Source: AP-15 sp963781215 (lineage in GTDB: Bacteria > Pseudomonadota > Alphaproteobacteria > ATCC43930 > CGMCC-115725). Taken from it: a stretch of 64,000 nt of DNA. The position numbers and the translations under genes were made by a program. This document shows, piece after piece, positions 55,667-64,000 of this stretch (positions are counted from its first letter, which is position 1; each line of letters starts with the position of its first letter). The stretch covers positions 10,228 through 74,227 of the forward strand of contig CAWAFE010000051.1 of the NCBI GenBank assembly GCA_963781215.1, in the 5' to 3' direction. The notes below the pieces were generated by a model, which saw only the letters and a list, made by a program, of their open reading frames with translations, was not told the DNA's origin and did not search any database.

Positions 55667-56164
55667 TTATTTGGGGGCGCGCGGCGGCGCCTCTTCCCCG
55701 CCCTCGCCCGGCTTCTTCTGCCCGCCCGGCTGCGAGAAGATCATCTGGCCGATCAGGTTTTCGAGGCTGACCGGCGACTGGGTGAATTTGATCTGCCCGC
55801 CGGGTGGGATCATCTTGTCCGAGCCGCCCGGGACGAGCGCCATGTATTTGTCGCCCAGGAGGCTCGACGAGATGATCTCGGCCACCGTGTCCTCGGGCAG
55901 CTGATAGGCCGGGTCGACGCTCATGCGCACATTGACAAGATAGGTCTTGGGGTCGAGCGATTCGGCGAGGATCGAGCCGACCCTGACGCCGGCGATGCGC
56001 ACGTCGCCGCCGTCGCGAATGCCGTCGACCCGCTCGAACTGCGCCGTCACCTGATAGCCCCGCACCGCGCGCAACTGGCTCGTTGAGTAGGCAAAAAACA
56101 GGAAAAGCGCGGCCACCACCAGCACCACCGCGCCCATCACCGTCTCGATCACGTTCCCCCTCAT
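55667..56164 (-). CDS. mlaD: MlaD-family phospholipid transport substrate-binding protein (165 aa)
   Basis: One N-terminal membrane anchor (VMGAVVLVVAALFLFFAYST) then an MCE domain (VTAQFERVDGIRDGGDVRIA, GVRVGSILAESLDPKTYLV, ISSSLLGDKYMALVPGGS). Acts in retrograde phospholipid transport of the Mla system; the ABC subunits MlaEF are not in the window. A charged, proline-rich C-terminal tail. Confidence 0.93.
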   Translation of the reverse strand: MRGNVIETVMGAVVLVVAALFLFFAYSTSQLRAVRGYQVTAQFERVDGIRDGGDVRIAGVRVGSILAESLDPKTYLVNVRMSVDPAYQLPEDTVAEIISSSLLGDKYMALVPGGSDKMIPPGGQIKFTQSPVSLENLIGQMIFSQPGGQKKPGEGGEEAPPRAPK

Positions 56165-56200
56165 CCACCTTCCCCGATCAGGCGGCAGCCCGCCGCCGGC

Positions 56201-56578
56201 TCATTCGGGCGTCCACGGTTCGTAATCGGCGGTCGAAGGCGCCCGGCGGCCGCCGCGCAGGATCGAGCCCGGCGGATGATAGGCAAGGGGCGTGCCGGTC
56301 ATATTCGGCGTGTGCGCCTTTTCCCAGGGATAGCGGGTGCGGGCCTCGGGGCGCGGTACCTCGTCGACTGTGTGGTGCAGCCAGCCATGCCATTCGGACG
56401 GCACCTTCGAGGCTTCGGGCTCGCCGCGATAGATGACCCAGCGCTTCTCGCGGCTCGCCCGGCCGCCGCCGCGGAGCAACGTCCGCCGGCCCTTCTCGCG
56501 GTAGTAGCGATTGCCGAAGCCGTCGGTCCCGACCAGCTCGCCGCGAAACCAAGTCAACAAGCGCGTACCCAGCGTCAT
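56201..56578 (-). CDS. NDUFA12-family NADH:ubiquinone oxidoreductase accessory subunit (125 aa)
   Basis: Supernumerary complex I subunit (17.2 kDa type) kept in alphaproteobacteria. LVGTDGFGNRYYREKG, RRWVIYRG-like segment (KRWVIYRGEPEASKVPSEWH), WLHHTVDEVP and the terminal DYEPWTPE match the family. ATG 56578. A 1900-bp open frame that includes it on the minus strand is mostly a shadow of nrdJ. Confidence 0.93.
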   Translation of the reverse strand: MTLGTRLLTWFRGELVGTDGFGNRYYREKGRRTLLRGGGRASREKRWVIYRGEPEASKVPSEWHGWLHHTVDEVPRPEARTRYPWEKAHTPNMTGTPLAYHPPGSILRGGRRAPSTADYEPWTPE

Positions 56579-56677
56579 CGCTCCATCCGTGGCAGTTCCC
56601 ACCCGGCCGGCCGAAAGGCGGCGGACTATCGCACCGCACCAGCCCCGGCGGCAAGAGCCGGCGCGGCGTTGCCATCC

Positions 56678-56693
56678 TGCAACATATGGTGTC
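56678..56693. promoter_or_regulatory. Possible NrdR box upstream of nrdJ
   Basis: Read on the minus strand, ACACCATATGTTGCA resembles the NrdR consensus (acaCWATATATWGTGT) in its core, 120 bp ahead of nrdJ. Only one half-convincing box was found; NrdR sites usually come as a pair. Confidence 0.3.
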
Positions 56694-56815
56694 CGTTTGC
56701 TGAGACAACCACAAAATGAATTGTCTCCGCTCCCTAGATAGCCTAAATCTGGTAGCTCGAAGTCGCCGAGCAACCAGGTCTTGCCCAGATCTGGCCGGCA
56801 TATCGGGGGAGGGGA

Positions 56816-59800
56816 ATGCGTATCACACGTCGCTTTACCACGGCCGGCGAAGACCCGTACGCCACCGTTCCGTTCCGCACCGCAGCCAGCGAGATCCGCA
56901 ACCCGGACGGCTCGGTCGTCTTTCAGACCGAGGGGATCGAGGTCCCGGCCGAATGGAGCCAGGTCGCGGTCGACATCCTCGCCCAGAAATACTTCCGCAA
57001 GGCCGGGGTTCCGACACAGCTGACGCCGGTCGAGGAGGAGGGGGTCCCGGCCTGGCTGCGGCGGCATGTCGCCGACGAGGCGGCATTGGCAGCACTCCCC
57101 GAAGCGGCCCGTCGCGGCGGCGAGACCGATGCCCGTCAGGTGTTCGACCGGATGGCCGGGACCTGGGCCTATTGGGGCTGGAAGGGCGGCTATTTCGATG
57201 CCGAGGCTGACGCCTCGGCCTTTTACGACGAGGTCCGGCTGATGCTCGCCCGCCAGCTGGGCGCGCCGAACTCGCCGCAATGGTTCAACACCGGCCTCCA
57301 CTGGGCCTACGGCATCGACGGGCCGGCGCAGGGGCATTTCTACGTCGACTATCGCACCGGCGAATTGCGCGCGTCCGACAGCGCTTATGAGCATCCGCAG
57401 CCGCACGCCTGCTTCATCCAGTCGGTCGCCGACGACCTCGTCAACCCGGGCGGGATCATGGATTTGTGGGTGCGCGAGGCGCGGATCTTCAAATACGGCT
57501 CGGGCTCGGGCTCGAATTTCTCGAAAGTGCGTGGCGAGGGCGAGCGGTTGTCGGGCGGTGGGCGCTCGTCGGGGCTGATGAGCTTCTTGCGAATCGGCGA
57601 CCGGGCGGCGGGTGCGATCAAATCGGGCGGCACCACCAGGCGCGCCGCCAAGATGGTCATCATCGACATCGACCACCCCGACATCGAGGCCTTCATCGAC
57701 TGGAAGGTGGTCGAGGAGCAAAAGGTGGCGGCGCTGGTCGCCGGCTCCAGGCTCGCCGCACGTCACCTGGGCCGGATCGCGGCGGCCTGCCGCGACATGC
57801 CCGGCGCACGGGGCCGGACCCGGCCGCGAACCCGGCCTTGAAACAGGAAATCCGCGCCGCCCGCCGGGCGATGATCCCGGAGAGCTACATCCAGCGCGTG
57901 CTCCAGCTCGCCCGCCAGGGTGCCACCGCGATCGACTTTCGCAGCTACGACACCGATTGGGATTCCGAGGCCTATCTGACCGTCGCCGGGCAGAACTCGA
58001 ACAATTCGGTGCGGGTGTCGGACGCGTTTCTGGAAGCGGTGCGCGCCGACCGCCCCTGGCAATTGATCCGCCGCACCGACGGCAAGCCGGCCAAGACCCT
58101 GCCGGCACGCGAGCTGTGGGACAAGATCGGCCACGCCGCCTGGGCCTCGGCCGATCCCGGGCTGCAGTTCGACACCACGATCAACGACTGGCACACCTGC
58201 CCGCGGAGCGGCCGGATCGATGCCTCGAACCCGTGCTCGGAATACAATTTCCTCGACGACACCGCCTGCAACCTTGCCTCGTTGAACCTGATGGCCTTCC
58301 GCCAGGGCGACAAGGGGTTCGACGCCGGCGCCTTTGCGCACGCGGTCCGGCTGTGGACGATCGTCCTCGAAATCTCGGTCATGATGGCGCAGTTCCCGTC
58401 GCGGGAGATTGCGCGCCGGTCTTTTGCCTTCCGCACCTTGGGCCTCGGCTATGCCAATCTCGGCGGGCTGTTGATGTCGATGGGCGTCCCTTACGACAGC
58501 ACCGCCGGCCGGGCATTGGGTGCTGCTATCACCGCGCTCCTGACCGGGGCGAGCTATGCCGCCTCGGCCGAGATGGCGGGCGACCCCGGCCTCGCCCCGC
58601 CAGGCGCCTTCCCCGGCTTTGCCGAGAACCGCGACGCGATGCTGCGCGTCATTCGCAACCACCGCCGCGCCGCCTACGGCGAAACCAACCCTGACTCCGC
58701 CGAAGTGGAGGATTCCAGCCTGACCCTTCCGCTTCCTCTCCCGCAATCGGGCTACGAAGAGCTGTCGGTCCCGCCGGTGCCGCTCGACGCGGCGAATTGC
58801 CCGGACCGAGCGTTGGTGGCGGCGGCGCGCGAGAGCTGGGACAGGGCGTTGGCATTGGGCGAGAAGCACGGCTTTCGCAACGCCCAGGCGACGGTGATCG
58901 CGCCCACCGGCACGATCGGCCTGGTCATGGATTGCGACACGACCGGCATCGAGCCTGATTTCGCGCTCGTAAAATTCAAGAAGCTGGCGGGCGGCGGCTA
59001 TTTCAAGATCATCAACCGCGCCGTGCCGCAGGCATTGAGCGTGCTCGGCTACTCCGCCGACGAGATCGCCGCCATCGAACGCTATGCGCTGGGCCGCGGC
59101 ACGCTCGCGGGCGCCCCCGGCGTCAATCACGATGCATTGCGCGCCAAAGGCTTCGACGACGAGGCGTTGGCCGCCGCCGAGGCAGCGCTCGGCACCGCCT
59201 TCGACATCAAGTTCGCCTTCAATAAATGGACCTTTGGCGAAGCGTTCTGCACCGAGCGGCTCGGCATCGCGCCCACCGCGCTGGCCGATCCCGGCTTCGA
59301 CCTCTTGACGGCGCTCGGCTTTTCGCGGGCCGAGATCGACGCCGCCAACGCCTGGTGCTGCGGGGCGATGACCTTGGAGGGTGCCCCCCATCTGAAGGCG
59401 GAGCACCTGGCGGTCTTTGACTGCGCCAGCCCTTGCGGCCGCACCGGCACCCGCGCCTTATCGGCCGAGAGCCACATCCGGATGATGGCGGCAGCCCAGC
59501 CCTTCATCTCGGGCGCCATCTCGAAGACGATCAATATGCCCAATTCGGCGACGGTCGAGGATTGCAAGGACGCCTATTGGCTCTCCTGGCGCCTCGGCCT
59601 CAAGGCCACCGCCCTCTACCGCGACGGCTCCAAATTGTCGCAGCCCCTGGCGTCGAGCCTCCTGGGCGACGACGAGGAGGCCGAGGAGCGGGCGGCCGAG
59701 CTCTTCGCGCAATCGCCGGCCCAGCGCGCCCCACTCGTCGCCGAGCGCATCGTCGAACGCGTCGTGGAGCGGGTCATCGAGCGCGTCGTCCAGCGCGGCG

Positions 59801-60502
59801 AGCGCCGCCGGCTGCCGAATCGGCGCAAGGGCTACACGCAAAAGGCCGCGGTCGGCGGCCACAAGGTCTATCTGCGCACCGGCGAGCACGAGGACGGACG
59901 CCTCGCCGAGATCTTCATCGACATGCACAAGGAGGGCTCGGCGTTCCGCTCCTTGATGCACAATTTCGCGATCGCGATTTCGATGGGGCTGCAATACGGG
60001 GTGCCGCTCGAGGAGTTCGTCGAGAGCTTTACGTTCAGCCGGTTCGAGCCGTCGGGGATCGTCGAGGGCAACGACACGATCAAGATGGCGACCTCGATCC
60101 TCGACTACATCTTCCGCGAATTGGCGATCTCCTATCTCGGCCGCGGCGACCTCGCCCACGCCGAGCCCGGCGACCTGCTGCCCGACACGGTCGGCAAGGG
60201 CGAGGCCCAGTCGACCCTGCGCGAGCCAGAGGCGCCGGCTGCGGTCCGACGCGACGTGTCGAACGGCTATGTCCGCAACAAATTCACGGTGTTGCCCGGC
60301 GGCCAATCCGCCGCCGCCCTCGCCCTCGCACCGGAAGGAGGAGGAAGACGCCACCCTGACCCTGCGCCTGGAACGCATCCGCGCCGCCCGCATCAAAGGC
60401 TACGAAGGCGACAGCTGCGCCGACTGCGGCAACTTCACCTTGGTCCGCAACGGCACCTGCCTGAAGTGCGATACGTGCGGCGCGACCAGCGGGTGTTCTT
60501 GA
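56816..60502 (+). CDS. nrdJ: Adenosylcobalamin-dependent (class II) ribonucleotide reductase, two frame jumps
   Basis: Makes deoxyribonucleotides using coenzyme B12. ATG 56816 has GGGGGAGGGGA upstream. The reading PHACFIQSVADDLVNPGG, NPCSEYNFLDDTACNLASLN and TVIAPTGTIGLVMDCDTTG shows the 10-stranded barrel with its cysteines. The C-terminus has the redox tail GDSCADCGNFTLVRNGTCLK then CDTCGATSGCS, stop 60502. The first frame stops at 57841; the second takes over near 57805 (GANPALKQEIRAARR region, one base missing, in a GGGG run). The C-terminal tail is in a third frame entered near 60335. About 1229 codons, normal length. As the only visible RNR it should be intact, so sequence error is likely. 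Confidence 0.92.
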
Positions 60503-61722
60503 TGACGCTATTCAAAGAGGTATTAGTTAGCGGGTACCCAGGCTGATCTCCGATCCGGAGCGGTCGAAAAATTCGATGAAACGGCGAGGCCGGATGGCTT
60601 TGTCTTTGTCTGACCCTTCCCCTGCCCGTTGGGGCTGACCCGCAAAGCTAGCCAAGGCGTCTTCGTCGACCAGGTTACCGCGACGTGCTCGCTGCCCGCA
60701 TCTCGGAAACGATCGCCATCGTCTCGACGCTGACGCGGGTAACGCGCCCCAGCAGATCGATCACCTTGTCCTTGTAGTCGGCGAAGCGATAGGTGTCGAA
60801 CTTCTCGCGGATCGTCGGGTCGCGCGCCGTCTTTTCCTTGTGCTGGTCGAGCACCCATTCGAGCGCTGAGCGGTTGCCGAGCCGGTAATCCCAGGCGGCG
60901 GCTGGGATGCCGGTCAGCTGGGTCTCGGTGTCAAGCACGATGGCGCCGGCGCTCTTGTCGGCGCGCAGCAATGCCCTCGGCGACAGCCCGGCCCTCGTCG
61001 CGTGCTCGTCGGGGACATCGATGCGCTGCAGCGGCCACGGTTCGACGGTCTCGTAGCCGATATGCAATGCCATCAGCCGCTCGCCCCACTCCGCCCAGCG
61101 CCAGAAATCAGCATAGAACGGGATGCGCGGAAACTCGCGCTTGAGGTTTAGCGCGTATTTATCGCGATAGGTCGGATCGTGAAGCACGCCATAGACGTAG
61201 TGAAAAATCGCGTCCTTGGTTATCGAACATTTCAGCGCGCCTTCAGCTTGGTAATGCGCGCGGAATTGCGCGAGCGCCCAGTTCGTGATATTGTCGGTTG
61301 CCCCGTCCGACGAAAGCTTTGCGCGTCCTAAGACGCGAGTCTCGCCGAGGAAGTGAAAATCCGAGGCAATGTCGGTTGCAAGGCATCTGAAGTCCAATCC
61401 CTTTGAAATTGTTAAATAGCGGTTGTGTCCAATACGAAATGAAGGCAATTGCCCAAGCTCATCGATAAGCAAGTCAGAAAGATATGCATATCGGATAACG
61501 AAAGGACGATAAGCATACCGCTCCATGTAAGTTTGATCAAATTCCTGTCTTCTACCTCGAGCTAGCTTAGCTTTTAGGTTGCGCGACCACTTGATCTGAT
61601 CGTCCCACTTTTTCGTGTCGGCACTGTGCTGATCATATTCCTCAAGAAAGTAGCGAATTCGTTGAGCCAAATGGTCGGCGGAGGGATCAACGGCCCATTC
61701 GTCGCGAGCGGTATTCACCCCG

Positions 61723-62759
61723 AAGCCTTATCCCTCTGCGTCCGGGGACACAAAATGTTGTAGCCGCGAGGGCACGTTCATGGTAGAACAAATCACGAAC
61801 TTAAATCCTCTCGGTGGCCGCGATGACCGACTTTCCTCGCTCCCTCATTGAGTTCCAACAGCGCTTCGGCGATGAGGCCGCCTGCGCTCGATACCTTGTA
61901 GCGGCACGCTGGCCTGACGGGTTTGTCTGCCCAGGCTGCGGGGGTGGCAAAGCCTGGCGGCTGGAAACCAAGGCCTGGACCTATGAGTGCGCCGGCTGCG
62001 GTCGCCAGACCTCGGTCACCGCCGGAACCATCATGCATCACTCCAAGCTGCCGCTGACCGCCTGGTTCTGGGCCGCTTATTTGATGGCTACCCACTCCAA
62101 CGGCATCTCGGCTCTGCAACTGCAGCGCCAGCTCGCCTTCGGCTCCTACAAGACGGCGTGGCTGATCTGCGCCAAGCTGCGCTGCAGCATGCTCGCGCCC
62201 GGTCGCAGCCCGCTGGCCGGCCTGGTCGAGGTCGATGAAACCGAAATCGCGTGCCGCAGCAAAAACGATCCGGTCACCGGCAGTGGCGGGCGCAGCCATC
62301 AGGGCAAAATGCTGGTTGTCGGCGCCGTCGAGGTCGAAGATCGCGGCCTTGGCCCTGGCCGCATTCGCCTCAGCCAGGTCGCCGATTATTCGGCCGCCAG
62401 CCTCCACGCCTTTCTCGCCGCCAATGTCGCCTCCGGCGCCACCGCCAAGACCGATGGCTGGTCCGGATATCCCGGCGCCGCCAGCATCACCCACGATCCC
62501 CATGTCGTCGGCCAGATGGCGGCCCATATCGTCTTGCCGTGGGTTCACCGAATCTCTCCAACCTCAAGGTCTGGGCCTTGGGCGTTTACCACGGGCTGCG
62601 CCGCAAGCACCTCCAATCTTACCTCGATGAATTCGTCTTCCGCTTCAATCGTCGGCGCACCCGGCATGCCGCATTCCGATCCCTCCTCGGCATCGCCGCC
62701 GCCAAGCCGCCCCGACCCTACAAGATGTTGGTCTCACCGGAAGCAAAGGCATAAGGCTT
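61723..62759 (+). mobile_element. IS1595-family insertion sequence, 1037 bp, with 8-bp target duplication
   Basis: Ends are inverted repeats of AAGCCTTATnCCTnTGCnTCC type (22 of 26 bases match), flanked by the direct repeat TCACCCCG at 61715-61722 and 62760-62767. Eight-base duplications are typical for IS1595. It interrupts the restriction-modification gene. Confidence 0.9.
61823..62754 (+). pseudogene. IS1595-family (ISXO2-like) transposase, frameshifted
   Basis: An N-terminal zinc ribbon (CPGCGGGKAW and ECAGCGRQTSVTAGTIMHHS) precedes the ISXO2-like DDE domain with VEVDETEIACRSK, then TDGWSGY. The main frame leaves register near 62552; the next residues SNLKVWALGVYHGLRRKHLQ and FNRRRTRHAAF with a stop at 62754 are in another frame. 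As given, the transposase is broken, so the copy is probably immobile unless helped in trans. Confidence 0.85.
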
Positions 62760-64000
62760 TCACCCCGTTGCCGTACAATTTGAAAATTGCGTGTTCGTGA
62801 GAGACGTGGTGGGTTTCCTTGGTTTCTACATCTGCTAACGGAATGTGAGAATCGAAGTCGTTATTGGTCTGATTTATCCAATTTGTGTTTCTATCTGGCT
62901 CGATACCATCAAACTCTATATCATGTAGTGTTGTATTTTCAAGAAATACTAACTTCTCTTCAGCCATTTCAAGTTGTGGACGGCGTGTGTAGTGGATACG
63001 GCAACCCTTAGTTTTTGCTCGCTTGACCAGAAAGCTGATGGCCACACCAGTCTGAATCCCGAACACGTTATTGCGAGGTCCTGATAATCGGGGGTCGGCT
63101 CGCACATCGCCACCAAGATCGACAACCCAAATTTCATTGAACTCGTCTACCACCATCTTGCGGAAGCCGTCGAAGGTGCGGCTATCGATGAAGCTTCGAT
63201 TGCTGACAAACGCCACAATGCCATTCTCGTCGATGCGGTCCGAGGCCCAGCGGAAAAACCGGGCGTACATGTCGTATAGCTTAGTCTTCTGCGCGGTCGA
63301 CGCGGCGATGTAGGTTTCCTTGATCCGCTGGTCGATCGCCGGGTAGGTACGGTTTTTGTTGTTCTCGTTTTCGTTGAGCTGGTTGGCGTTGTACGGCGGA
63401 TTGCCGATGATGACGCTGATCTTGCGCGAGTTCTGGCGCTTGATGCGGGCGACGTTCTCGTCCGACAGCGCGCCGAGAAAATCGCCCTGTCGGCCGCGCT
63501 GACGCAGCCCAGCGACATTGTCTAGCGTATCGACAAAGCACAGGTTCGCGTATTCCTCGTACTCCCCGGTCAAGGCCGCGTAGGTCGCCTCGATATTCAG
63601 ATTGGCGACATAATAGGGCAGGATCGCGACCTCGTTGGCGTGCAATTCCTCGCGGTATTTGTGTTTAAGTTTGGCCGGTTGGCCGCGGAAATGCTCGATC
63701 AATTCGGCGATGAAGGTTCCAGTGCCGACCGCCGGATCGAGGATTTCGACGTTCGGGTCGATCAGCTGCTTGCCGAAATGGTGCCGGCACAGCCAGTCGG
63801 CGCTTTCGACCATGAAGCGCACGATCTCGCTCGGCGTATAGACGACACCGAGGCGGTCGGCGGCCTTCTTGTTATAGACCTTGTAGAAACTCTCGTAGAC
63901 GACCTTGAGGAAGGTCTGCTTCTCGTGATGGCTGGACACCAGTGCGGCCGTCGAGCGGATCGCCGCGTAATACGATCTCAGCCCCTCCAAGGTCTGGTGC

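Larger units (their letters stand above)
60675..64000 (-). pseudogene. Type ISP-like restriction-modification enzyme split by an IS element; 5' part outside window
   Basis: The right segment (62768-64000, running off the edge) holds an N6-adenine methyltransferase: GVVYTPSEIVRFMV, SAM motif ILDPAVGTGTFIAELI and catalytic motif NPPYNANQ, with a late FAIKLY-like end AIFKLYGNGV. The left segment (60675-61714) is the C-terminal target-recognition region (YMERYAYRPFVIRYAYLSDL; HYVYGVLHDPTYRDKYALNL). Removing 61723-62759 and one target copy joins KLYGNGV to NTARDEWAVD in frame, proving one gene. Type ISP enzymes combine nuclease, helicase, methylase and recognition in one chain; the nuclease and helicase ends would lie beyond 64000. 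Confidence 0.85.

Noticed and set aside
57763..59406. 547-codon minus-strand frame opposite nrdJ
   Set aside because: nrdJ is unmistakable on the plus strand; the antisense peptide has no domain features.
1..64000. tRNA or rRNA genes
   Set aside because: I looked through the intergenic stretches for tRNA-like arms and CCA ends and saw none; a tRNAscan-SE run would settle it.

Overview
The window is GC-rich chromosomal DNA that looks alphaproteobacterial, probably Rhodospirillales-like. The evidence is gene content and order: accC-aat-DUF2155-mlaD-NDUFA12, adenosylcobalamin-dependent ribonucleotide reductase nrdJ, ispB-DUF2007-methyltransferase-S49 peptidase, efp divergent from epmA, and intergenic palindromes of the kind common in that class. 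This assignment is inference from gene families; no 16S gene is present.

Layout. (1) 1-19022: a surface-protein region. A type I secretion ABC transporter and its membrane-fusion partner (2795-6309, minus) lie downstream of a large beta-helix/RTX-like secreted protein (6671-10191, minus). A second large protein with a nearly identical C-terminus lies at 14124-19022 (minus). Between them, on the plus strand, sit a TPR-sulfotransferase and a TPR-glycosyltransferase-like gene. A broken second TPR-sulfotransferase is at 1-1541, and a 5' scrap of a third lies just upstream of uppP. (2) 19795-31321: a methyltransferase, uppP, small lipoproteins, a YaiI-family protein, a receiver-adenylate cyclase fusion, a MotA/TolQ-like plus OmpA-like pair, suhB, efp, epmA and a FecR-like exported protein. 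(3) 31318-43831: housekeeping and metabolic genes (Sel1-repeat protein, thiE with a gutted aldolase in front of it, N-formylglutamate amidohydrolase, polyprenyl synthase, TrmN6-like methyltransferase, S49 peptidase, glnS, MFS transporter). (4) 43819-44454: a DsbA/FrnE-like oxidoreductase whose first active-site cysteine codon is TGA, followed by a plausible bacterial SECIS hairpin; this is a candidate selenoprotein. (5) 44455-46740: repeats, terminator-like hairpins and very small genes. (6) 46741-50883: an assimilatory nitrite reductase operon (siroheme reductase, Fe-S flavoprotein reductase, nitrite channel). (7) 51057-60502: aroQ-accB, two inserted minus-strand genes, accC-aat, the DUF2155/mlaD/NDUFA12 group, and nrdJ. 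(8) 60675-64000: a type ISP-like restriction-modification gene split by an IS1595-family element with an 8-bp target duplication.

Many genes carry apparent single-base frameshifts, including nrdJ, which should be needed for growth. Some of these are probably sequence errors (draft or metagenomic assembly). Others, such as the IS insertion, the aldolase deletion and frameshifts copied inside a tandem duplication, look biological. Each entry says which reading frame jumps are needed.
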